Assembly: GCA_938034975.1 (NCBI GenBank)
Contig: CALHNI010000023.1
Location: 1 to 58,277, forward strand
Direction: 5' to 3'
From: Candidatus Goldiibacteriota bacterium
GTDB lineage: Bacteria > Oederibacteriota > PGYV01 > DYJU01
Length of the DNA stretch: 58,277 nucleotides
The translations under genes were made by a program, and so were the position numbers. The notes beneath the pieces were generated by a model. That model saw nothing but the letters and a program-made list of their open reading frames with translations. It did not search any database and was not told the DNA's origin. Below, piece by piece: positions 27,922 to 36,173 of this stretch. Positions within the stretch are counted from its first letter, which is position 1. Each line of letters opens with the position of its first letter.

Positions 27922-28140
27922 TTTTTATCCTCAAATAAACAATTTTTTATTTTTAGACAATATTTAATCGTATAAGTTCCGCTTATTATAATATAACAAA
28001 ATTTTTAATTATTGTCAAATATACCTACCAGGAAAATAAAATTACGAATAATTAGTGATTAATATTGTATAATTATATTGAATTGGTTGGGTTTCGTATT
28101 ACAAAACACATAAATATCATGCATCCTGTTTCATAAATTA

Positions 28141-29187
28141 CTAAATAATTAACATAGCATCGCCATAGGAATAAAATCTGTATTTTTCCTTAACAGCTTC
28201 ATTATATGCCTTTTTTACATTTTCTATGCCACCAAAAGCACAAACAAGTATAAATAAACTTGTTTTGGGGAGATGAAAATTAGTAATTAGTCCATTTATT
28301 ATTTTAAATTTATATCCAGGATAAATAAAAAGCGAAGTCCATTTTTCCCCATGAATCAATTTATCATTTTTAACAAAACTTTCTATTGTTCGTAATGAAG
28401 TTGTACCAACTGCAATTATTTTTTTACCTTTTTCTTTTGCATTGTTTATTACTTCTAAATTTTTTTTATCCAGAATGCAAAATTCAGAATGCATTTTATG
28501 ATTTCTTATATCATCTGAAATAACAGGTTCAAAAGTTCCTAATCCAACATGTAAAGTTATTTCTGCAAATTTTATTCCCCTGGCCTTTAACTTTTTTATC
28601 AAATTTTTAGTAAAATGAAAACCAGCAGTTGGTGCTGCCTTTGCTCCTTCTATTTTTGAATAAATTGTCTGATAAGTTTGTTTATGAAAATCAGCATTTT
28701 TTTCTTCTTTTATATAGGGTGGTAAAGGCATAACCCCATATTTTTTAAAAATTTTTAAAACTTTTTGTTTATCACAGTTAAATTCAATTTCTACTATTTT
28801 CCCTTTCTTTTTGATTACATTTGCTTTTAAATTACCCTGAAAAACCACACAATCGTTTTCTTTTACTCTTCTTGAATTTCTCATTATAACTTCTGCTTTT
28901 TTCTCATCTATAAAATCAGACAAAAGAATCTCAATTTTTGCTTTTGTTTTTTCTTTTTCTCCGTATAATCTTGCCGGAATTACTCTTGTGTTATTTATTA
29001 TTAATAAATCATCTTTTTGTAAATATTTTTCCAGGTTATAAAACACATCATGTTTTATTTCTCCTGTATCTTTATATAAAACAAGAAGCCGCGAAGTGTC
29101 TCTTTTTGTAAGTGGTTTTTGAGCAATTAGACCCTCATCAATTTTGTAATCATAAAAAGATAAATCATAAATGTTATTTTTATTCAT
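28141..29187 (-). CDS. queA: S-adenosylmethionine:tRNA ribosyltransferase-isomerase QueA
   Basis: This enzyme adds the epoxycyclopentane ring to preQ1 in tRNA, late in queuosine synthesis. The 348-residue protein has LIAQKPLTKRDTSRLLVL, the DLLIINNTRVIPARLYG motif, GAKAAPTAGFHFT and HVGLGTFEPV, all diagnostic. It overlaps the photolyase gene by 8 bp, so both are in one operon. The 219-bp region downstream of the Thr-rich protein's start, at 27922-28140, holds nothing I can identify. queE is at 11690-12298. Confidence 0.95.
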   Translation of the reverse strand: MNKNNIYDLSFYDYKIDEGLIAQKPLTKRDTSRLLVLYKDTGEIKHDVFYNLEKYLQKDDLLIINNTRVIPARLYGEKEKTKAKIEILLSDFIDEKKAEVIMRNSRRVKENDCVVFQGNLKANVIKKKGKIVEIEFNCDKQKVLKIFKKYGVMPLPPYIKEEKNADFHKQTYQTIYSKIEGAKAAPTAGFHFTKNLIKKLKARGIKFAEITLHVGLGTFEPVISDDIRNHKMHSEFCILDKKNLEVINNAKEKGKKIIAVGTTSLRTIESFVKNDKLIHGEKWTSLFIYPGYKFKIINGLITNFHLPKTSLFILVCAFGGIENVKKAYNEAVKEKYRFYSYGDAMLII

Positions 29188-30520
29188 TTTTCACTTTTTC
29201 AATATATTTATCCATATCAAATTTTATTTTTAATCCATTTTCACTCATATATCTTACTTTACCAAAAATATTTCTCTCTCCCCATGGTCTATCATGTTTA
29301 CCAAAACACCATGCAATTCCGGCATACCCATTGGGGTCTCTACCATCCAATTCATATTTATCATTTAAATAAACAAGTATATCGTATGCATCAAGTAATG
29401 ATTTTGTCCATTCAATAACTTTCTTACCCCAATACATACGCATATACCCATGCATTTTCCCTGTTTTTAAAAGTTCTTTTTGTGCTGCATTCCAGTATAT
29501 ATCATGGGTTTCCCCATTTTCCAATTGCTTCAAATTATAAATATATGATCTTTTATCCGACTCATGATCAATAAGGGTTTTTTTTGCCCAGTCAGGTAAG
29601 CAATTAAAATTATCATAATTTTTATTATAATATACAAAATTTACAGCTAATTCCCTTCTTATAATTAATTCATCCAGAAAAGCATGATTTATATTAATTC
29701 CGGCTTTAAAAACTTCTAATGCTATTTCAAATGTGGATATTTGTCCAAAATGTATATATGGGCTTAAATTTGACTGAAAATCAAAAGATGGATCATTTTT
29801 TAATCTTTCGTATTTTTTTAATTTTTTATTTATAAAAATTTTTAACAGTTTTTTTGCCTGTGAATATCCACCGGTGAATTTTTTTGATTGCATAACTTCT
29901 CTTTTCAATTTCAATCTGTCAATTATTTTTTCAAAATCATATAAAATATTTTTTTGCAAAATTTTTTTATTTATTTCAGGAATGTCTGATTGATATCCTA
30001 AAAATTCAGGTATGTTTTTTATTATTTTATTTCTAATAGTATATGCACCAAATTCTTCTTTTTTTGATGCAATCTCTACAGGAACTATTACATCACTTTC
30101 AACCTGATATAATGCACAATTTATTTTTTGTGCCAATCTGCTCCGCCACTCTCTTTGTATTTTCGTATAACCAACATCAGCAATAACAAAAGAAGCATCT
30201 TTTGAATATTTAATAACCGCCTCATAAGGGTATTTTACTATCTCAATAATTGTTTTTATACCTTTTTGATTTAAAATTTGAAAAGTTTCTTTTAATCCTT
30301 CAATCATAAAGATATAATGTCTGATATCTGCATTTAAATATTTATCTGTTATTCCAAAGATAACATAAAGTGGTATATTCAATTGATTGGCAAGGTAAAT
30401 TGCATAATTCAAAGCATCATTAAAATAAACACGTTGGGACGCCTGCATCCAGTATATGCCATATTTATTTCTTTTTATCTCAATTTTATTTAATTTTTGT
30501 ATTCTTTTATTATTAATCAT
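29180..30520 (-). CDS. Class II CPD photolyase
   Basis: The 446-residue flavoenzyme repairs cyclobutane pyrimidine dimers with light. YWMQASQRVYFNDAL at the N-terminus, SNLSPYIHFGQIS in the middle, and WGKKVIEWT, DGRDPNGYAGIAWCFGKHDRPWGER near the end are class II (eukaryote/archaeon-like) signatures. A light-dependent repair enzyme in an apparently anaerobic organism suggests exposure to light at least part of the time. It is followed by queA with an 8-bp overlap and preceded by a small zinc-ribbon gene. Confidence 0.93.
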   Translation of the reverse strand: MINNKRIQKLNKIEIKRNKYGIYWMQASQRVYFNDALNYAIYLANQLNIPLYVIFGITDKYLNADIRHYIFMIEGLKETFQILNQKGIKTIIEIVKYPYEAVIKYSKDASFVIADVGYTKIQREWRSRLAQKINCALYQVESDVIVPVEIASKKEEFGAYTIRNKIIKNIPEFLGYQSDIPEINKKILQKNILYDFEKIIDRLKLKREVMQSKKFTGGYSQAKKLLKIFINKKLKKYERLKNDPSFDFQSNLSPYIHFGQISTFEIALEVFKAGININHAFLDELIIRRELAVNFVYYNKNYDNFNCLPDWAKKTLIDHESDKRSYIYNLKQLENGETHDIYWNAAQKELLKTGKMHGYMRMYWGKKVIEWTKSLLDAYDILVYLNDKYELDGRDPNGYAGIAWCFGKHDRPWGERNIFGKVRYMSENGLKIKFDMDKYIEKVKNE

Positions 30521-30529
30521 CTATAAAAT

Positions 30530-30766
30530 TTAACCACAGCATCCACAACCGCCACCGGAAAAATTACATGATGACGGTGGATTGTTAGTTCCTGTTTTTT
30601 TTACATCCCTGCTTACAATTCCAATATTACCAAATACCTGAATAACATCTTTACTGCTATTACAGGTTGGACATTTTGGTTTTAAGCCTTTATCCTTTTC
30701 ATTATATGTCATAGTAACTTCAAAAGTTTTTTTACATTTCTGGCATAAATAATCATATCTAGGCAT
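30530..30766 (-). CDS. FmdB-like zinc-ribbon protein
   Basis: The 78-residue protein has the FmdB putative regulatory pattern: MPRYDYLCQKCKKTFE with the first CxxC, CPTCNSSKDVIQVFG with the second, and a Gly/Cys-rich tail ending GGCGCCG. Zinc binding is likely; function of the family is not established. The next gene, photolyase, begins 10 bp after its stop, and GGAGTGATTTATAT precedes its start. The 250-bp region upstream (30767-31016) holds only a decayed A-like dyad at 30942-30975. Confidence 0.85.
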   Translation of the reverse strand: MPRYDYLCQKCKKTFEVTMTYNEKDKGLKPKCPTCNSSKDVIQVFGNIGIVSRDVKKTGTNNPPSSCNFSGGGCGCCG

Positions 30767-31016
30767 ATATAAATCACTCCTTTTATAAAAATTTTTTTTA
30801 ATTTTCTATAATTAACGGTCAGCCCACTCGTGCCTTTATTATACACAAAAGTAATTTACTACTTTTTTATTTAATTTGTAATAGTATTGTTATTATATAT
30901 TAACCCAATATTTTAATATAACGCAAGAAAAAAAATAAAATCCGTAAAAACACCTTAGAAAACTTATTTTACAGTTAAATTTTTCTATTTTTTTTAATTG
31001 GTATTATTTTATTGTT

Positions 31017-31685
31017 TTACTTTTTATAACGTTTTTTCCCAATATTCTTCCCCGAAACAATTTCAACAGCATCTATCCAGGCAATTTTTTCCTGTTCTGT
31101 CAGTTTCTTGTCATGATACTGATAATTATAACTATTTATCAAATTATCAAGTTTTACTAAAAATTTTTTAATATTTTTTATTTGTATGGTTTTAATCTCA
31201 TTTACTTTTTGAGTTTTCATTCTGCCAAGTTTATCAATAATGAGATTATAATGTTCAAAACAAAATGGGAATCCATTATTTTTAAATTTTTGTAAAAACT
31301 CATCTATAAAATCTATAAATATCTGGGCATATCTTTCATTTAACTCTTTTTCCGCTTTGCATGCAGGACAATATTTATTCTGGATTTCACTTATATTTTT
31401 TTGAATATTTTTTTGTTCATTCATCATTTCCTGTAATATACGCTGATATAGTATTGCTATCCCGAGCGCATCATTAAAATCAAGTAACATTTTGGCATGT
31501 TTTTTACAAAATCCTTTTGACTTTGAAAGTTCTTTTGCAATTTCAACTGAATTTACCCCTTCATAGAGTAAATCGTCAAAATATTTTATCATTGATTTTT
31601 CTATAATTAAACAAAAAGGGCATCCACAATTTAAAGAAAAAGCATCCATCAAACTATAATAACTCAAATGTCGCTCTGGTGCCAT
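31017..31685 (-). CDS. DUF6062 family protein
   Basis: The 222-residue protein has paired Cys motifs: CGCPFC near residue 20, CKKH near 55, CPAC near 108, and FCFEH near 145. This CPFC/KH pattern repeated twice is characteristic of DUF6062 proteins, which are thought to bind metal or a cluster. No catalytic residues are recognised. It lies 3 bp after the dynamin-like GTPase gene, so both are probably co-transcribed. Confidence 0.75.
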   Translation of the reverse strand: MAPERHLSYYSLMDAFSLNCGCPFCLIIEKSMIKYFDDLLYEGVNSVEIAKELSKSKGFCKKHAKMLLDFNDALGIAILYQRILQEMMNEQKNIQKNISEIQNKYCPACKAEKELNERYAQIFIDFIDEFLQKFKNNGFPFCFEHYNLIIDKLGRMKTQKVNEIKTIQIKNIKKFLVKLDNLINSYNYQYHDKKLTEQEKIAWIDAVEIVSGKNIGKKRYKK

Positions 31686-31688
31686 TTT

Positions 31689-33413
31689 TTATAACCTTTC
31701 AAATAAATTATTTACTTCATTGTAAATCACAGTTAATTCATTTATTTTTTCTTCTTTTGTTTTTTTAAAATCAGCAATTGCATTTCTTACTTTTTCAAGA
31801 GAATCAAGAATAGTTTCTTTAATATTTTCATATTTTTCAAAGTAATATCCTTCATATCTTACAAAAGTATCCTGAATACACTGGATTGTCTCCCATCTTA
31901 TACTATTTATATTTCTAAGAACAATATTTTCAAAGTCATTTTTTAAATATTTTATAAGTATTTTTCTTTTAAAAAAATCGGGCAAAACACGAAAAAACAG
32001 ATTATCCCGCAAAAGTTTATAAGAAAAGCTGAAATTTTTATCAATAAAATATGGTTTTTTAACAAATTTAAAATCTGTTGCTTCTTCTGGTATATCTATA
32101 TCTATGTTAAAAAATTCCAATGTTTTCTGCTTTAATTCTCTTAATGGACTTTCAAAATCATCTTTTAATTCAAACAAATATTTTAAAACTCTCTTTTCAA
32201 CTTCATTCTCTATTTCTTTTTGGACACCTTCAAAATATTCAGAAATTTTATTTATACTGTTATTGATACTTTTCTCATCTATCGTCCCATTTTCTGTTCC
32301 TTTTAAAAAACAATTTAGGTATTTTTTATTTAATTCTTCTTCTATTTCATTTAATCTATCCTCAATATATTCTGTTAGTTTATTTTTCCTTATTAATATA
32401 TTTCCTGTTATCATATCTGCTTTTGCATCTATATCATTTAAACAATTATTAAAAAGTCCAATATTTTCCTGAAGTTTCTGCAAAGGCATCTTTAAAGAAT
32501 TTAACATAAAACCTATTTCGTTTTTCGCAGTATTTAAAATTTCCTTTATCCTGTTATTTGATACATCAATCAGGATTTCTGTTTTTTTAATGTTGATATA
32601 TGATTTAATAGCATCTCTTAACCTTTTTATACCTGTATCTGGATTCTGTCCATTTATTAATTCTTTTTTTGATGTTACTGTAAATACATAATTGTTTGTT
32701 TCTTTATCAAATATTTTTTCAAGTATACTAGAATAAAAATTTTTTACTTCATCCAGATCTTTTTCGGAAACTGTGTCTGACTTATTAATCACAAAAAAAC
32801 TCGTTTTTATCTTTGGTAAAATGGACTTAAAATAATTCATCTCTGTTTCTGTAAAAGGCGGATCCGGTGAAACAACAAAAACACCTATATCACTTCTTGG
32901 GATAATATCCTCTGCCGATTTTGTATTGTGTGCATATATTGAACCAATGCCTGGCGTATCTACAAAAATTATATTATTTTTTAAAAGTTCAGAAGGAAAA
33001 AACAATTTGATTTCTAAAACATTTTTTTTGTTTTCTGGATTTCCTTTTTCAGTTGCAAAATCAAACAATCCCTTTTTTATTTCATCTATATTTTTATAAA
33101 CAAAATCTCTTTCCCTTGTTTTTATATAAAGTTCTTTTTGCTCCCCATAAAAAATAAAAACAGGTATTGCAGTTAATGGTAAAATTGATATTGGTAAAAT
33201 ATCTTCTCCAAGTAATGCATTTATAACAGAACTTTTCCCCCTTTTAAATTGCCCAATAACAGAAACAACTATTTCTTCACTTTTAAGTTTTAAAATATTT
33301 TCATCAATTTTTTTTTGTATTAAATCAAACGAATATCCGCTTTTATTTAAAATTTGTTTTAATTGTTGAAGTATTTCGTGGTAATCATTTATTTTATTTT
33401 TAGAAAACAGCAT
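31689..33413 (-). CDS. Dynamin-like GTPase
   Basis: The 574-residue protein has the G1 P-loop GQFKRGKSS (54-62), the G2 threonine in LPLTAIP near 81, the G3 DTPGIGS (152-158), and the G4 NKSD in FFVINKSDTVSE. After the GTPase domain come long alpha-helical stretches (about 270-410 and 470-574) as in bacterial dynamin-like proteins. It probably binds and remodels membranes. The start at 33413 is preferred because GGAG lies 6 bases before it; an ATG at 33425 has none. It is paired with a DUF6062 gene. Confidence 0.85.
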   Translation of the reverse strand: MLFSKNKINDYHEILQQLKQILNKSGYSFDLIQKKIDENILKLKSEEIVVSVIGQFKRGKSSVINALLGEDILPISILPLTAIPVFIFYGEQKELYIKTRERDFVYKNIDEIKKGLFDFATEKGNPENKKNVLEIKLFFPSELLKNNIIFVDTPGIGSIYAHNTKSAEDIIPRSDIGVFVVSPDPPFTETEMNYFKSILPKIKTSFFVINKSDTVSEKDLDEVKNFYSSILEKIFDKETNNYVFTVTSKKELINGQNPDTGIKRLRDAIKSYINIKKTEILIDVSNNRIKEILNTAKNEIGFMLNSLKMPLQKLQENIGLFNNCLNDIDAKADMITGNILIRKNKLTEYIEDRLNEIEEELNKKYLNCFLKGTENGTIDEKSINNSINKISEYFEGVQKEIENEVEKRVLKYLFELKDDFESPLRELKQKTLEFFNIDIDIPEEATDFKFVKKPYFIDKNFSFSYKLLRDNLFFRVLPDFFKRKILIKYLKNDFENIVLRNINSIRWETIQCIQDTFVRYEGYYFEKYENIKETILDSLEKVRNAIADFKKTKEEKINELTVIYNEVNNLFERL

Positions 33414-33472
33414 AAATAACTCCATTTAAATATTTTGGCAGGAGTTATCAGCCATATTATTGGCAGTTTAAA

Positions 33473-33492
33473 AAGGAGAACTCCATCTCCTT
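33473..33492 (-). terminator. Intrinsic terminator after ahcY
   Basis: A 7-bp stem (AAGGAGA and TCTCCTT, loop of 6) is followed by five Ts on the minus strand. It lies 37 bp after the ahcY stop codon and before the dynamin-like gene, so it separates the two units. Confidence 0.6.
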
Positions 33493-33528
33493 AAATAAAA
33501 ATCAACTTAATATTCATTAAATTTCATA

Positions 33529-34788
33529 CTATGTTCCTTCTTCCCAGCTTGTTAAATATTTTTTCTGTTCTAAAGTTAACTTTTCAATCTCAACACCTAA
33601 TGATTTTAATTTTAATTCTGCTATTTTTTTATCTATATGTTCAGGCATATCATAAACTTTTTTTTCCAATTTGCCTTTCATTTTGACCAAATATTCTGCT
33701 GCCTTTGCCTGATTTGCAAAACTCATATCCATAACTGATGCTGGATGCCCTTCTGCTGCTGATAAATTTACCAATCTGCCTTCTGCCAACACATTTATTG
33801 TTTTGCCATTATTTAATTTATACTCTATAACAAAAGGCCTTGCTTCTTTTTTTGTTTCAGAAATTTTTTCAAGATTTAAAAGGTCTATTTCAACATTAAA
33901 ATGCCCGGAATTTGCAACAATAGCACCATCTTTCATTTTTAAAAAATGTTCTTTTCGTATAACATTTATATTGCCTGTTGCTGTTACAAAAACATCTCCT
34001 ATTTCTGCTGCTTTTGACATAGGCATAACTGAAAATCCATCCATTTTTGCTTCCAATGCCCTTATTGCATCTGTTTCTACAATTATCACATTTGAACCAG
34101 CACCATGCGCCCGCATTGCAATTCCTCTGCCGCACCATCCATAACCACAAACAACAAAATTCAAACCTGCAAGTAAAATATTAGTTGCCCTTATTATACC
34201 ATCAATTGTTGATTGCCCGGTTCCATATCTATTATCAAAAAAATGCTTGGTTTTTGCATTGTTAACCGCAATTATAGGATATGATAAAACTCCTTTTTCT
34301 GCCATTGCTTTTAATCTAATTACCCCTGTTGTTGTTTCTTCAGAACCACCAATTATTTTAGGTATTAAATTTCTATGTGTTTTATGAATGGTTGAAACCA
34401 AATCTGCTCCATCATCCATTGTTATATCCGGTTTATAGGCAAGAACTGAATTTATATGTTTATAATAAATTTTATTTGTCTCTCCCTTAATTGCATAAAC
34501 TGGAATTTTATAATATTTAACAAGTGCAGCAGCAGTATCATCCTGGGTTGAAAGAGGATTAGATGCACATGCAACAACAAAAGCCCCGCCTGCCTTTAAT
34601 GTTAAAAGGAGATTTGCTGTTTCTGTGGTTATATGCAGACAGGCAGCCAGTGTAATATTTTTTAAAGGTTTAGTTTTAATAAATTCCTGCCTTATCAATC
34701 TCAAAACTGGCATCTGTTTTTCTGCCCAATCTATTTTTTTCTTACCTGATTTTGCAAGTTGTAAATTTTTTATATCATATTTTTCCAT
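33529..34788 (-). CDS. ahcY: Adenosylhomocysteinase (SAH hydrolase)
   Basis: The 419-residue NAD-dependent enzyme splits S-adenosylhomocysteine into adenosine and homocysteine. Seen are [43 protein letters not shown], the NAD-binding [17 protein letters not shown] and NSGHFNVEI. The length and the lack of a longer insertion match the short (archaeal/Thermotoga-like) form. It follows metK by 18 bp, a natural pair in the methyl cycle. Confidence 0.96.
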   Translation of the reverse strand: MEKYDIKNLQLAKSGKKKIDWAEKQMPVLRLIRQEFIKTKPLKNITLAACLHITTETANLLLTLKAGGAFVVACASNPLSTQDDTAAALVKYYKIPVYAIKGETNKIYYKHINSVLAYKPDITMDDGADLVSTIHKTHRNLIPKIIGGSEETTTGVIRLKAMAEKGVLSYPIIAVNNAKTKHFFDNRYGTGQSTIDGIIRATNILLAGLNFVVCGYGWCGRGIAMRAHGAGSNVIIVETDAIRALEAKMDGFSVMPMSKAAEIGDVFVTATGNINVIRKEHFLKMKDGAIVANSGHFNVEIDLLNLEKISETKKEARPFVIEYKLNNGKTINVLAEGRLVNLSAAEGHPASVMDMSFANQAKAAEYLVKMKGKLEKKVYDMPEHIDKKIAELKLKSLGVEIEKLTLEQKKYLTSWEEGT

Positions 34789-34806
34789 TAATTTATTTTC
34801 CTTTCT

Positions 34807-35961
34807 TTATTTTTTTTTAAGTTCATTTTTTAATAATGGCACTTTATCCAACTTTTCCCAGGTAAAATCACTTTCTTCATCCCTACCAAAATGTCCGTAT
34901 GCAGCTGTCTTTTTATAAATCGGTCTTCTTAAATCAAGCGTTTCTATTATTCCACGCGGAGTTAATGAAAAGTATTTTCTTATTATCCCTGCTATTTTAT
35001 TATCTTTCAATTTTCCTGTTCCAAACGTATTAACAAGTATAGAAGTTGGTTCTGCAACACCTATTGCATAAGATAATTGAACTTCTACTTTTTTGGCAAG
35101 TCCTGCCGCAACAATATTTTTTGCTATATAACGAGCCATATATGATGCAGACCTGTCAACCTTGGATGGATCTTTACCTGAAAAAGCACCGCCACCATGT
35201 CTTCCCATTCCACCATAAGTATCTACTATGATTTTTCTACCTGTAACACCTGTATCTCCGGCAGGTCCGCCAATTGTAAATTTTCCTGTTGGATTTACAA
35301 ATATTTTTGTTGTTTTTTTAATTAACTTTTCAGGTATAACTGCTTCTATTACGTATTTTTTAATATCTTTTGTTATTTGTTCTAAACTTACATTTGGATT
35401 GTGCTGTGCTGAAACAACCACAGCAGTAATCTCAACAGGCTTATTATTTTTATATCTTACCGATACCTGTGATTTTCCATCGGGCCTTAAATAAGAAATA
35501 ATTCCCTTTTCTCTTACTTCCTGAAGTCGCATTACCAGTCTGTGGGATAATATTATTGGTAATGGCATAAATTCTTTTGTCTCATCCGTTGCATATCCAA
35601 ACATCATTCCCTGATCCCCTGCTCCTTCCCTGTCAACACCCATTGCTATATCAGGCGATTGTCTGCTTATAGAAACTATCACTTTGCAATTATCCGGATC
35701 TATGCCAGTATCTGAATCGGTATATCCTATTTCTTTTATTGTTTGTCTTGCAATTTTTTCAAAATCAACTTTTGCATCAGTTGTTATTTCACCGGCTACA
35801 ACCACTAATTCTTTTGCAAGCAATGTCTCACAGGCAACCCTGCCTTTGGGATCCTGCCGTAGCACTTCATCCAAAATAGCATCTGATATCTGGTCTGCAA
35901 CCTTATCAGGATGTCCTGCTGTAACTGATTCTGATGTAAATAAACCATCTTTTATTTCCAT
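34807..35961 (-). CDS. metK: S-adenosylmethionine synthase
   Basis: The 384-residue enzyme makes SAM from methionine and ATP. The protein shows [20 protein letters not shown] at the N-terminus, [36 protein letters not shown] and [17 protein letters not shown], all family signatures. AAGGAGG-type sequence precedes the ATG. I looked for a SAM riboswitch in the 200 bp upstream and saw none; that space holds a hairpin element instead. Confidence 0.97.
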   Translation of the reverse strand: MEIKDGLFTSESVTAGHPDKVADQISDAILDEVLRQDPKGRVACETLLAKELVVVAGEITTDAKVDFEKIARQTIKEIGYTDSDTGIDPDNCKVIVSISRQSPDIAMGVDREGAGDQGMMFGYATDETKEFMPLPIILSHRLVMRLQEVREKGIISYLRPDGKSQVSVRYKNNKPVEITAVVVSAQHNPNVSLEQITKDIKKYVIEAVIPEKLIKKTTKIFVNPTGKFTIGGPAGDTGVTGRKIIVDTYGGMGRHGGGAFSGKDPSKVDRSASYMARYIAKNIVAAGLAKKVEVQLSYAIGVAEPTSILVNTFGTGKLKDNKIAGIIRKYFSLTPRGIIETLDLRRPIYKKTAAYGHFGRDEESDFTWEKLDKVPLLKNELKKK

Positions 35962-36038
35962 TTTTTTCCTCCTTAAAAATAAAAAAATTTTAAAAAATTA
36001 TACCACATTTAATATGTTTTTTCTATTTTTTTAAAATA

Positions 36039-36160
36039 CCGTAAAAACGCGTTTTTACCGAATAACATAATTTTTTTATTATTTTTATAATGCATTACTT
36101 TTATTTACCAGTTTTTTTAAATGAAAAATAAGTGTTGTTTCTAGAATTTTAACGAAAAAA
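36039..36160 (+). repeat. Bipartite hairpin element, collapsed A and no B
   Basis: Hairpin A has lost its loop and is an 18-bp perfect palindrome (36041-36058, GTAAAAAC-GC-GTTTTTAC). The spacer keeps TTTTTATAATGCATTACTTT, TATTTACCAG and AAATAAGTGTTGTTT in family order. Hairpin B is missing, and the element runs up to the end of the membrane-protein gene. Confidence 0.7.
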
Positions 36161-36173
36161 TATTTTACCAAAA

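Noticed and set aside
30942-30975. Dyad CCGTAAAAACAC with TTATTTTACAG as a further hairpin element
   Set aside because: It resembles an A arm but pairs poorly and lacks the spacer; noted as a possible decayed copy only.
33896-34150. Cys/Arg-rich minus-strand frame inside ahcY
   Set aside because: It is a shifted frame of ahcY, which is complete and well conserved.
35962-36173. Possible SAM riboswitch upstream of metK
   Set aside because: I saw no SAM riboswitch core; the region contains the collapsed hairpin element and AT-rich sequence.
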